64,000 nt of DNA from Nonomuraea spiralis. GTDB taxonomy: Bacteria > Actinomycetota > Actinomycetes > Streptosporangiales > Streptosporangiaceae. How positions within the stretch are numbered: position 1 is the stretch's first letter; every line of letters starts with the position of its first letter. Positions 33,312 through 41,413 of the stretch are shown here, piece after piece. The translations under genes were made by a program, and so were the position numbers. The notes under the pieces are model-generated. The model did no database searches. It was not told the DNA's origin and saw only the letters and a program-made list of their open reading frames with translations. The stretch lies in NCBI RefSeq assembly GCF_014648435.1, contig NZ_BMRC01000002.1:310001-374000 (forward strand), given 5' to 3'.

Positions 33312-35112
33312 TCCGATCCTGGTGGAGATCGTCGAGGGCACCCTGGCCTCCGTCGAGCAGGAGGTCGAGACGGCCATCGCCCGTACGGCCCGATCCCCGA
33401 TGATCCGCGACGCGCACGACTTCCGCGCCGGCATCCACGACGTCCGCCTGCGCAAGCTCACCGGCCGCTCCTACAGCGCGCTCGTCCAGCCGATCGTGCG
33501 CGACTTCCCGATCGAGACGATGAAGCCCGGCGACGTCTACTTCCACAACGACGTCTACCTGTCCGAGGGCGGCATCGGCCACCTGCCCGACCTCTGCGTC
33601 ACCGTGCCGGTCTTCCACGAGGACGCGGTGGTGGCGTTCGTGCAGGCGTTCGGCCACCACGACGACATCGGCGGCGCGGTCCCCGGCTCGATGCCCTCGC
33701 ACGCCCGCTCGGTCTACGAAGAGGGCCTGATGATCCCGCCGATCAAGTTGTGGGACCAGGGCACGCCGAACGAGACCGCGCTGCGCATCATGACCCGCAA
33801 CTCCCGCATGCCCGACTCCCTGGCCGGCGACCTCGACGCCGAGTGCTCGGCCTGCCTCATGGGCGCCCGCCGCCTCGGCGAACTGTTCGACCGGTACGGC
33901 AGGCAGGCCGTCGAGGAGTGCTTCGACGCGATCATCTCCAATACCACCGAGACCTTCCGCAGGGAACTCCTCGCCAAGATCCCCGAAGGCACGTACGTCT
34001 GGGAGGACTACGCCGAGCACGACGGCGTCGACGAACCCCGCCTGCACGCCCAGCGCATCACGCTCACGGTCGACCAAGCGGCCGACGCGCCCCTCACGAT
34101 CGACTTCACCGGCACCTCACCCCAGGCCAAGGGCCCGATCAACCACGCCGGCGACTACTCCGACGGCGTGTTCCTGAAGAAGTGGCTCGCGCCGGTGCTG
34201 CGCAACCTGGCCGACACGCCCGAGCGCATGGCCGAGCTCGACGTCAACGAGGGCGTCGTCCCGCTGATCAAGATGGTCTTCCCGGAGAAGGGCACCCTGC
34301 TCACCCCGGTCTTCCCGGCGCCCACCAACGCCCGCACGTTCGTCATCCTGCGCCTGCTCGGCGTGCTGGCCGGCGTACTGGCCAAGGCCACGGGCGGACG
34401 CATGCCCGCCGACCAGGAGACCATCCGCTACACCGGCGTCTACGGCAGCGACGCCGACGGGGTGCCGTACCTGATGCGCGAGGTCCTGGGCGGCGGCTCG
34501 GGCGGCCGCTGGTACGCCGACGGCGAGGACACCATCCACATCGTCCCCGACTCGCGCAACATCCCGGTCGAGTTCGCCGAGGCGCGCTGGCCGTTCCGGG
34601 TGGAGCGGCTGGGACTGGCCTGCGACTCGGGCGGGCCCGGCATGTTCCGGGGCGGCCTGGGCTACGACAAGCACATCAGGATGCTCCGGGACGCCTCGTA
34701 CATGTCGATCGCCGACCGGTCGATCCTGTCGTGCTGGGGCGTCAACGGCGGCCTGGCCGGGCGCCCGTTCCGGGTGGAGATCGCGGGCAAGGAGATGGAC
34801 GGCCTGGTGGACGACCATCCCGTCCAGGCCGGCGACCTGATCCGCATCCGTACGACGGGCGGCGGCGGCTGGGGCTCCCCCTACGACCGCGACCCGAGGG
34901 CGGTGGCCGCCGACGTACGCGACGGCAAGGTCTCGATCGCCGGCGCGCTGGGGGACTACGGCGTGGTCCTGGACGGCGACCGCATCGACGAACGCGGCAC
35001 CGCCGAACTCCGCGCCCGCCTCCGCCCGCCCACGGACCGCTTCTTCGACCGCGGCCCGGGCTACCCGAAGTTGTCCGGGGGGAGGACGTTCGCGGAGGTA
35101 GACGAATTGTAA
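33304..35112 (+). CDS. hyuB: hydantoinase/oxoprolinase subunit B (HyuB family)
   Basis: 602 residues. Landmarks are IDPILVEIVEGTLASVEQEV at the start, HNDVYLSEGGIGHLPD, CDSGGPGMFRGGLG and the final TGGGGWGSPYDRDP. Those match the HyuB half of ATP-dependent hydantoinases and 5-oxoprolinases. The GTG at 33304 lies inside the hyuA stop region, indicating coupled translation of a heteromeric enzyme. With HyuA it probably cleaves a cyclic amide; the nitrogen-scavenging theme of the window fits. Confidence 0.9.
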   Translation: MIDPILVEIVEGTLASVEQEVETAIARTARSPMIRDAHDFRAGIHDVRLRKLTGRSYSALVQPIVRDFPIETMKPGDVYFHNDVYLSEGGIGHLPDLCVTVPVFHEDAVVAFVQAFGHHDDIGGAVPGSMPSHARSVYEEGLMIPPIKLWDQGTPNETALRIMTRNSRMPDSLAGDLDAECSACLMGARRLGELFDRYGRQAVEECFDAIISNTTETFRRELLAKIPEGTYVWEDYAEHDGVDEPRLHAQRITLTVDQAADAPLTIDFTGTSPQAKGPINHAGDYSDGVFLKKWLAPVLRNLADTPERMAELDVNEGVVPLIKMVFPEKGTLLTPVFPAPTNARTFVILRLLGVLAGVLAKATGGRMPADQETIRYTGVYGSDADGVPYLMREVLGGGSGGRWYADGEDTIHIVPDSRNIPVEFAEARWPFRVERLGLACDSGGPGMFRGGLGYDKHIRMLRDASYMSIADRSILSCWGVNGGLAGRPFRVEIAGKEMDGLVDDHPVQAGDLIRIRTTGGGGWGSPYDRDPRAVAADVRDGKVSIAGALGDYGVVLDGDRIDERGTAELRARLRPPTDRFFDRGPGYPKLSGGRTFAEVDEL

Positions 35113-35157
35113 GGACTTCATCACCCTTCGTGACGGGCAGGGCTACCATGGCCCCTC

Positions 35158-35724
35158 GTGAACCCCCCGTCCTCGGCGTACGTCGATGAGTCCATGCTGC
35201 TCACGCATGGTGTGTATCTGATGGCCGCGATGTTCGTGGCTCCCCATCAGACGGACCACTATCGGACCGAGCTGCGCGCGCTGCTGTTCCGGAGACAGCC
35301 GCGGCTGCACTGGCGCGACGAGAACGACAAGCGGCGGATGCAGCTCATCGAGGCGGTGGCTGCGCTGCGGCCCGCGGGCATTCTCGTGGCGTCCACCGGC
35401 CTGGACGCCAAGCGACAGGAGCGGGCCCGGCGCAAGTGCATGGAGTGCCTGCTCTGGGAGCTGGGCGACCACCACGTGAATGACGTGGTCTTCGAGCGTC
35501 GGGGCCAGCTTGATCGGCGGGATCACGAACTGGTCGCCGTGCTCCAAGGTCGCCACGCCATGCCGTCGAAGTTGGTCGTGTCGTGGTGCGACCCCATGGC
35601 CGAGCCCTTGTTGTGGTTGCCGGACATCATCGCGGGGGCGAAGTCTCTGGCCGAGCGCGGCGATCACCGGTTCTGGAGCCAGGTGGAGGGCGGAATGCTC
35701 GTGAGGGCCATCGACGCCCGTTGA
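35158..35724 (+). CDS. DUF3800-like protein
   Basis: 188 residues. It opens with SAYVDESMLL, matching the YxDES start of DUF3800 proteins, which are predicted RNase H-fold nucleases often found near mobile or defence genes. An internal HWRDENDKRR and a late LWLPDIIAGA fit the family pattern (late acidic residue). GTG start at 35158. No partner gene of a defence system is nearby. Family assignment is by motif only. Confidence 0.6.
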   Translation: MNPPSSAYVDESMLLTHGVYLMAAMFVAPHQTDHYRTELRALLFRRQPRLHWRDENDKRRMQLIEAVAALRPAGILVASTGLDAKRQERARRKCMECLLWELGDHHVNDVVFERRGQLDRRDHELVAVLQGRHAMPSKLVVSWCDPMAEPLLWLPDIIAGAKSLAERGDHRFWSQVEGGMLVRAIDAR

Positions 35725-35730
35725 CATGCG

Positions 35731-35900
35731 CGAGCCCGGGCTTCCGTCGTCCGGCGGTCCACCCGGGCTCACTTCCGATCCCCCCGCAGGAGGTCGGCAT
35801 TGTCTTGCTGTCGCGAGGTCCGGGCTCCTGTCAATTCCGGCAGTACACCCGGTTCACTTCCACCCCCCCGTAGGAAGGCGGCGTGCTCCTACTGTACCCG
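35731..35900. repeat. two-copy imperfect tandem repeat, ~84 bp unit
   Basis: Copy A (35731-35813) and copy B (35814-35900) run in parallel from CGAG..CCGGGCT through TCCGGC.GT.CACCCGG and TCACTTCC to CCCCCCG.AGGA, then CTGT. Identity is roughly 70 percent by eye. The region lies between the DUF3800-like stop and the next gene. A short frame crosses both, but nothing supports translation. Confidence 0.65.
35732..35770. terminator. hairpin after the DUF3800-like gene
   Basis: GAGCCCGGG (35732-35740) pairs with CCCGGGCTC (35762-35770) across a 21-base loop, starting 8 bases after the stop. The 9-bp GC stem could act as a terminator although no U tract follows. It is embedded in repeat copy A. 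Confidence 0.4.
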
Positions 35901-35944
35901 GATGTGCACGCAGTGTCACCCTCGATCTCGGTCCTGACATGATG

Positions 35945-35970
35945 GGGATCATTTCCTGAAATGTCATCCC
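35945..35970. promoter_or_regulatory. inverted repeat before the Gfo/Idh/MocA gene
   Basis: GGGAT-CATTT, loop CCTG, AAATG-TC-ATCCC forms an imperfect dyad with a 2-base bulge, ending just upstream of the GGAGGAGG ribosome binding site. TGACAT and ATGTCA flank it at 35935 and 35961. It may be an operator or a leader hairpin. Confidence 0.4.
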
Positions 35971-35987
35971 CCTTTGGAGGAGGCGCT

Positions 35988-36881
35988 GTGCGTATCGCGC
36001 TTGCCGGGCTCGCCACCAGCCATCCCTACACCGACGCCCGCACCCTGGCCCGCCACGCCGAGCTGGTCGTGTGGGAGCCGGATCCCGAGCGGTTGCGGCG
36101 GTTCGCGGAGGAACATCCCACGGCGAAGGTGGCGACCGGTCTTGACGAGGTGCTGGCGGGGGAGCTCGACGGTGTCGTGCTGACCGTGCCCAACCCGGAG
36201 GTGCCAGAAGCGCTCGGACGGGTGCTGGAGACCGGCGTGCCGTGTTTCGTGAACAAGCCCGCCGCCGCCACCCGGGCGCAGCTCGACGCCCTGCGCCGGT
36301 TGCCGGTGCACGAGCGGGTGTTGTCGGCGTCCGTGTTGCGTTTCGCGCCGGCCTTCGCCGGGGTGCGGGCCGACCTGGAGGACGTGTCGTCGGTACGGGC
36401 GACCGTACGGCATGACGTGGGCATGTGGGCCGACGGCTACAACGCCTGGCAGGACACCCCCGGCGAGGGCGGCGGGACGATGGTGACCATGGGCATCCAC
36501 GGCGTGGAGCTGCTGGTCGCCCTTCTGGGCCCGGACGTGCGCCTGGTGGGGGCGGCCGGGGCCAGGCGGCACTACCGGACGCTGAGGTCGGAGGACACCG
36601 GCGTGCTGGCGCTGCGGTGGGGGAGCGGGATCGTCGGGACGGTCGAGATCCTGGGGGTCTCCGAGGGCAACTCGTACACGGTGACGCTGCACGGGCGGCA
36701 CGGCAGCGAGTCGGTCGTGATCGAGAGCGGCCCGGACCCGGTCCAGGGGCTCGGGTACGCGGGGACGATGGAGGCGTTCCTCGGCATGGTGCGCGGCGGG
36801 CCGAGCCCGGTGCCGTGGGAGCAGACGCTGGCGATCCTGGAGGTCCTGGTCTCAGCGCGAGAGCAGGCCGCGACCGGCTGA
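35988..36881 (+). CDS. Gfo/Idh/MocA family oxidoreductase
   Basis: 297 residues. The N-terminal Rossmann part (VRIALAGLATSHPYTDARTL, then GVVLTVPNPEVPEAL and CFVNKPAAATRAQ) has the EKP-like NKP motif of the family. The C-terminal domain has GGGTMVTMGIHGVELLVALL, the usual substrate-binding helix with His. It probably oxidises a sugar or inositol-like polyol with NAD(P). GTG start at 35988 with GGAGGAGG six bases upstream. It stands alone and is convergent with the next gene. Confidence 0.85.
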   Translation: MRIALAGLATSHPYTDARTLARHAELVVWEPDPERLRRFAEEHPTAKVATGLDEVLAGELDGVVLTVPNPEVPEALGRVLETGVPCFVNKPAAATRAQLDALRRLPVHERVLSASVLRFAPAFAGVRADLEDVSSVRATVRHDVGMWADGYNAWQDTPGEGGGTMVTMGIHGVELLVALLGPDVRLVGAAGARRHYRTLRSEDTGVLALRWGSGIVGTVEILGVSEGNSYTVTLHGRHGSESVVIESGPDPVQGLGYAGTMEAFLGMVRGGPSPVPWEQTLAILEVLVSAREQAATG

Positions 36882-36913
36882 AGGCGGCCGGGGGCCGCTT
36901 CCCGGCCTGAGGC

Positions 36914-37783
36914 TCACTTCTCCTCGAAGCTCGCGAAGTACGTGGCCGCCATGTCCTGCCCGCCGTGCCCCTGGGCCTCGGCCCGGCGCAGCCGTTCGCC
37001 CGCCGCCGCCACCATGTCCAGCCGAACGCCCGCCGCCTCGCCCGCCTGGGTGATCAGACGGGTGTCCTTCTCGGCGTTGTGCACGGTGAAGGAGGGCTCG
37101 AAGTCGCCCTCCAGGATGGCCTTCGACTTGGCCTGGAAGTAGACGTTGTCCATCGGGCCGCCGCTCACCACCTCGCGGACCAGGCCGGGGTCGAGGCCGA
37201 GCCCCTTGGCCAGGGCCAGGGCCTCGGCGACGATGCCGGTCATCGAGATGCCGTAGCTGACGGCGGCCATCTTGAGCTTGGAGCCCGTGGCCAGCGCGCC
37301 GTCGTCGCCCAGCCAGAGCGTACGCGCGCCGACGGCGTCGAAGACCGGGGTGAGCGCCGGCCTGGCCGGTTCGGGGGCGGCCGCCAGGATGACCAGCTTG
37401 CCCTGCTCGGCCGGCTGCCTGGTGCCCTGGACGGGCGCGTCGGCGAAGATCAGCCCGTGTTCGGCGGCCAGCGCGGCGAGGCGCTCCACGGCCGCCACGC
37501 CGACCGTGCTCATCTGCGCCCACACCTGGCCGGGGCGCAGCGCGGGCACGGCGGCGGTCATCGCGTGGTGCACGGCGTCGCCGTCGCTGAGCATCGTGAC
37601 GATCACGTCGGCGCCCTCGACCGCCTCGGCCGGGGTGGCGGCGACCACCGCGCCGTCGGCCGCCAGCGCCTCGGCCTTGTCCCGCGTACGGTTCCAGATC
37701 CTGACCGGCAGGCCGGCCTTGAGCAGGTTGCGGGCCATGGGGGCGCCCATGAGCCCGGCCCCGAGTACTGCGACTTCAGTCAT
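36914..37783 (-). CDS. beta-hydroxyacid dehydrogenase family NAD(P)-dependent oxidoreductase
   Basis: 289 residues. The Rossmann start is VAVLGAGLMGAPMARNLLKAG; VIVTMLSDGDAVHHAM and FADAPVQGTRQPAEQGKLVI follow, the last being the substrate-binding DAPVSGG-like block. The catalytic Lys is in SKLKMAAVSYG. It belongs with 3-hydroxyisobutyrate or tartronate semialdehyde reductases; the usual SGG is replaced by QGT, so the substrate may differ. The C-terminus has GHGGQDMAA, common in this family. Confidence 0.87.
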   Translation of the reverse strand: MTEVAVLGAGLMGAPMARNLLKAGLPVRIWNRTRDKAEALAADGAVVAATPAEAVEGADVIVTMLSDGDAVHHAMTAAVPALRPGQVWAQMSTVGVAAVERLAALAAEHGLIFADAPVQGTRQPAEQGKLVILAAAPEPARPALTPVFDAVGARTLWLGDDGALATGSKLKMAAVSYGISMTGIVAEALALAKGLGLDPGLVREVVSGGPMDNVYFQAKSKAILEGDFEPSFTVHNAEKDTRLITQAGEAAGVRLDMVAAAGERLRRAEAQGHGGQDMAATYFASFEEK

Positions 37784-37910
37784 GATCTCACCCTACGACG
37801 GGCCTTCTCACCGGCCCGCGACGGCACCCTGTATGCCGTGCGCGGTGAAGGGAGACCGTCCGTGCGGTACGCCGTCCCGTCCGCACGTTCCCGATGTCAG
37901 GATGGCAGGC

Positions 37911-38591
37911 ATGGGACCGACGCGGATCATGGCGGTACGCCACGGGGAGAGCCAGGCCAACCTCGCCCACGCGGAGGCGGGTGACCGGCCGCTGGTCTAC
38001 GAGCGGGGCGACCACGAGGTGTCGCTGACCGGTCTCGGCCTGCTCCAGGCGCGGGCGCTCGGCCGGTTGCTGGCCGGGCTGCCCGCCCACGAGACGCCCG
38101 AGGTGGTGTGGTGCTCGCCGTACCTGCGGGCGCTGGAGACCTGGCGGACCGCCCAGGAGACCTGGGGCGGCGGGCCGCTGCCGGTGACCGTGGACGAGCG
38201 GCTCAGGGACCAGGAGTCGGGCGCGTTCGCGCCCTACAACCTGGCCGCGATCGGCGAACGATTCCCCGGCGAGGTGGCGCGGATGCGGGCCGAGGGGCCC
38301 TACGCCTACCGGCCGCCCGGCGGGGAGTCGCTGGGCGACGTGGTGGTCCGGCTCAAGGACTTCCTGGCCGGGCTGCGCGAGCCGGCCGACGGGCGGCGGG
38401 TGCTGATCGTCGCCCACGACTCGGTGGTGCTGGGGCTACGGCACGTCGTGGCCGGGCGGGACGACGCCGACCTGGCCGACGTCCTGCGGTTCGCGCCGGT
38501 GCTCAACGCGTCGGTGTCGGTCTGGCGGGCGGCCGGCGGGGGGTTCGAGGTGGTGGCGTTCAACGACGTCACCCACCTAGATCCCGCTTGA
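37911..38591 (+). CDS. histidine phosphatase family protein
   Basis: 226 residues. The RHG motif is MAVRHGESQANL, and later landmarks are VWCSPYLRALETW (second Arg), DQESGAFAPYN and the second His in VLIVAHDSVVLGLRHVV. It is a phosphoglycerate mutase-like phosphatase; the substrate is unknown. ATG at 37911 is preceded by GGCAGGC; an ATG at 37902 is equally possible. Its 3' end overlaps the convergent membrane protein by 23 bases. Confidence 0.87.
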   Translation: MGPTRIMAVRHGESQANLAHAEAGDRPLVYERGDHEVSLTGLGLLQARALGRLLAGLPAHETPEVVWCSPYLRALETWRTAQETWGGGPLPVTVDERLRDQESGAFAPYNLAAIGERFPGEVARMRAEGPYAYRPPGGESLGDVVVRLKDFLAGLREPADGRRVLIVAHDSVVLGLRHVVAGRDDADLADVLRFAPVLNASVSVWRAAGGGFEVVAFNDVTHLDPA

Positions 38592-39018
38592 GCCGCAGCA
38601 GCCGCGCCCGCGTCGTGTGCGCCCGTACGGTCAGGACGGCGGCCACCACGACGAAGGCGAGCCCGAACACCAGCGCGCCCGCGGCCACGGTGGCGACGAG
38701 CGCGGTGGTGAGCAGGGCGGCGGCCAGGGCGATCCAGCCGGCGATCACCCGGTCGCGGGCGAACAGCGGCGTCCCGCGGGTGCTCAGCCAGGCCCCGTAG
38801 CAGGCCCAGGCCAGGCAGAACGCGGTGAAGGCGGCGAAGGCGAGCTGGGTGCGGCCGGGCAGCGGGCCGGGCTCGGTCCACCACAGGGCGGACACGAAGA
38901 CCGCCCCGGCGGCGCCCGCGAGCAGGGCGGTGAGGGCGCGTACGCGCCGCCACGGCGACAACGTCGCTTCGAGGCGCTGGATGATCTCGTCGGCGGTGAG
39001 ACGCGGCTCATCGGTCAT
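38569..39018 (-). CDS. small membrane protein paired with an ECF sigma factor
   Basis: 149 residues. A short cytoplasmic N-terminus (MTDEPRLTADEIIQRLEATL) is followed by about four membrane segments and a basic tail. It overlaps the ECF sigma gene by 11 bases, so it is translationally coupled to it. Membrane partners in this position usually are anti-sigma factors, but no zinc HxxxCxxC motif is present. The role is therefore inferred from context only. Confidence 0.65.
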   Translation of the reverse strand: MTDEPRLTADEIIQRLEATLSPWRRVRALTALLAGAAGAVFVSALWWTEPGPLPGRTQLAFAAFTAFCLAWACYGAWLSTRGTPLFARDRVIAGWIALAAALLTTALVATVAAGALVFGLAFVVVAAVLTVRAHTTRARLLRLKRDLGG

Positions 39019-39529
39019 GGTCGATCTCCTTCAGGTGGTCGCGCAGGAGGCGGCGGGCACGGCTCAGCCGGGACTTGACGGTGCCCGCCGGGATGCCGCA
39101 GATCTGGGCGCACTCCTCGACCGGAAGGTCTTCCAGGTAGTGCAGGACGAGGATCTCCCGTTCGGGAAGGGGCAGGGCGGACAGGGCGGAGATCAGGCCG
39201 GCGCGGTCCACGACGGCCTCGACCGGGTCGTCCGTGACCGGCTCGGGGCCGCCCGCGCTCTCCGCCCGCGCGTACTCGCCGCGCAGGCGGTCGGTGACCG
39301 CCCGGCGGGCGATGGTGAACAGCCAGGGCGCGAACCGGCCGGGGGTGCGCAGCCGGGGCAGTCCGCGTACGACGGCCACCCAGATCTCCTGGGTGACGTC
39401 GTCGGCGCGTTCGGCGTCCAGCATGCGCCGCGCGTAGGTCCGGACAGGGGTGTGCCAGCGGTGTACGAGTTCGGCGATCGCCGCGCGCTCGCCCAGTTGG
39501 GCGCGTACGACGAGCAGCTCATCGGTCAT
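39008..39529 (-). CDS. ECF RNA polymerase sigma factor
   Basis: 173 residues. Sigma region 2 (residues about 25-90) includes LDAERADDVTQEIWVAVVRG and FAPWLFTIARRAVTDRLR. Region 4 (about 115-165) has LPLPEREILVLHYLEDLPVE and CGIPAGTVKSRLSRARRLL. It is SigE-like in general layout, with normal length. GGAAGGA precedes the ATG. A small membrane protein follows in overlap. Target promoters are not identified in this window. Confidence 0.92.
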   Translation of the reverse strand: MTDELLVVRAQLGERAAIAELVHRWHTPVRTYARRMLDAERADDVTQEIWVAVVRGLPRLRTPGRFAPWLFTIARRAVTDRLRGEYARAESAGGPEPVTDDPVEAVVDRAGLISALSALPLPEREILVLHYLEDLPVEECAQICGIPAGTVKSRLSRARRLLRDHLKEIDHDR

Positions 39530-39576
39530 GTCGTCCTTCCGTCACCGTGCTCAGTCGGGCGGGAGGGCGGCCAGGT

Positions 39577-40107
39577 TCACGTTCCGACGACGAGATCCGC
39601 GCGTTCGCGGGTGCGGTCGGCGGCGAACCAGGCCCGTTCGGCGGCGAACCACTGCCGCCAGCGGGGTTCGAGCTCCGGGCCGTCGCGGTCGAGGACGCGC
39701 CGCAGCCGTACGGACTCGGGCGCCTCAACCCAGACGGTGAAGGCCAGCAGGTGGGCGGCCGAGCGGCGGGCGGTGCCGACGCCCTCCACGATCAGGACGG
39801 GCGCCGCCCGCACCTCGACGTGGTCGGTGTAGCGCTCGCGCACCCAGTCGTACCTGCGGAAACCGGCGGGACGGCCGTGCCGGAGCGGTTGCAGGACCTG
39901 CTCGTCCAGCAGGTGGAACCAGGTGCCGGGGCCGTCGTCCCAGTGGACGGGGAAGTCGTCGCTGTGGATCACCTGGCAGCGCAGCGCCGCGCCGAGCCGG
40001 CCCGCGAAGGTGGTCTTGCCCGAACCCGCCGGCCCGTCCACGGCCACCAGGCGGACGGGCCCGCAGGAGGGCGGCAGGGCCTGGATGCGGCGGGCCAGGG
40101 AATTCAT
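39577..40107 (-). CDS. uridine kinase-like P-loop NTPase
   Basis: 176 residues from the ATG at 40107. The Walker A motif is VDGPAGSGKTTFAGRLG; HSDDFPVHWDDG is the DDF substrate-binding motif of uridine kinase/phosphoribulokinase relatives. RRYDWVRERY and VLIVEGVGTAR (Walker B) follow. It likely phosphorylates a nucleoside or small molecule. It lies upstream of the sigma factor gene with a 47-base gap, and is divergent from the CoA-transferase. Confidence 0.82.
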   Translation of the reverse strand: MNSLARRIQALPPSCGPVRLVAVDGPAGSGKTTFAGRLGAALRCQVIHSDDFPVHWDDGPGTWFHLLDEQVLQPLRHGRPAGFRRYDWVRERYTDHVEVRAAPVLIVEGVGTARRSAAHLLAFTVWVEAPESVRLRRVLDRDGPELEPRWRQWFAAERAWFAADRTRERADLVVGT

Positions 40108-40182
40108 CGGACCAGGGTAGGTGATGGGGGAAGGCCGCCTGAGAGAATATTCTTCCGGCCCAACGCAAGCTGGAGGTTGATC

Positions 40183-41340
40183 TTGCTCGGACCCCTCGGC
40201 GACGTCGTCGTCCTCGATCTGTCCAGGGCCCTCGCGGGGCCGCACGCCGCGCAGATGCTCGGCGACCTGGGCGCACGGGTGATCAAGGTGGAGCATCCGG
40301 ACGGGGGTGACGAGTCGCGCGGCTGGGGCCCGCCCTTCGTCGGGCCTGATCACGATATTTCGACCTATTTCCTTGCGGCAAACCGCAACAAGCAGTCCAT
40401 CGCGGTCGACCTCAAGTCCGCCGAGGGCAAGCGGCTCATCGAACGCCTCGTCCGCCGGAGCGACGTGCTGATCGAGAACTTCCGCACCGGCGTGCTCGAC
40501 CGGCTCGGCTTCCCCGTCGAACGCCTCCACGAGCTCAACCCGCGCCTGGTCGTCCTGTCGATCACCGGGTTCGGCCACGACGGGCCCGAGGGCGGTCGGC
40601 CGGGCTACGACCAGATCGCCCAGGGCGAGGCGGGGCTGATGTCGCTGACCGGGCCCTCGCGCGAGGAGCCGTACCGGGTGGGGGCCTCGATCGCCGACCT
40701 GCTGGCCGGCATCCACGGCGCGTACGGCGTGGCGGCGGCCCTGTACGAGCGCGAGCGCACCGGCCGCGGCCGGGTGGTGCGCACGTCCCTGCTGGCCGCG
40801 GTCACCGGCGTCCACTCCTACCACGGCACCGCCTGGACGGTCGGCGGCCAGGTGCCCGGCGCCAACGGCAACCACCACGCCTCCATCGCCCCCTACGGCG
40901 CCTTCCACTGCGCCGACGGCATGCTGCAGATCGCCGTGGCGAACGAGGGCCAGTGGAAGAAGGTCGCCAAGCTACTCGACATTGACCCTGATGTGGCGAA
41001 ATATGCGACCAACAGGCAGAGATTCGCACACCGGGACGAGCTGATCGCCGACATGGAGAAGGCCCTGGCCGACCACGACCGCGCCCACTGGCTGGCCAGG
41101 CTGGGCGAGGCCGGCGTGCCCGCGGGCGCGATCAGGTCGATCGACGAGGTCTACGCCTGGGACCAGACCCGTTCCCAGGGCCTGCTGGTCGAGGTGGACC
41201 ATCCCGTACTCGGCAGGATCGAGCTGCCGGGGCCGCCGTTGCGCTTCGACGGCCTGCCCGCGCCCGAGCACACCGCGCCCCCCGCGCTCGGCCAGGACGG
41301 CGAGGCCGTGCTCGCCTGGCTCGAAGAGCGCGAGCGATGA
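40183..41340 (+). CDS. CaiB/BaiF class III CoA-transferase
   Basis: 385 residues from a TTG at 40183, supported by TGGAGG six bases upstream. LGPLGDVVVLDLSRALAGPH, LGDLGARVIKVEHPDGGDES and DVLIENFRTGVLDRLG are family signatures. The catalytic Asp is in ASIADLLAGIHGAYG. It moves CoA between carboxylic acids through a glutamyl or aspartyl anhydride. The next gene is a biotin-dependent-type carboxyltransferase, 73 bases on, so both may serve one acyl-CoA pathway. The substrate is unknown. Confidence 0.9.
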   Translation: MLGPLGDVVVLDLSRALAGPHAAQMLGDLGARVIKVEHPDGGDESRGWGPPFVGPDHDISTYFLAANRNKQSIAVDLKSAEGKRLIERLVRRSDVLIENFRTGVLDRLGFPVERLHELNPRLVVLSITGFGHDGPEGGRPGYDQIAQGEAGLMSLTGPSREEPYRVGASIADLLAGIHGAYGVAAALYERERTGRGRVVRTSLLAAVTGVHSYHGTAWTVGGQVPGANGNHHASIAPYGAFHCADGMLQIAVANEGQWKKVAKLLDIDPDVAKYATNRQRFAHRDELIADMEKALADHDRAHWLARLGEAGVPAGAIRSIDEVYAWDQTRSQGLLVEVDHPVLGRIELPGPPLRFDGLPAPEHTAPPALGQDGEAVLAWLEERER

Positions 41341-41413
41341 TCGGCAATTCCCGGCCCCGGCCTGTACCCTCGTGCGTCACCATGGCATCATCGGTTGATC
41401 GTTAGGAGCGATA

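Noticed and set aside
30921..33461. 846-codon minus-strand frame opposite hyuA
   Set aside because: High-GC shadow frame; the plus strand encodes clear HyuA motifs.
35158..35724. anti-phage defence island around the DUF3800-like gene
   Set aside because: Neighbours are a hydantoinase pair and a sugar-type oxidoreductase; no helicase, nuclease, toxin or integrase is near.
35726..35959. 77-codon frame over the tandem repeat
   Set aside because: No ribosome binding site, Pro/Arg low-complexity product, and the pattern is explained by the DNA repeat.
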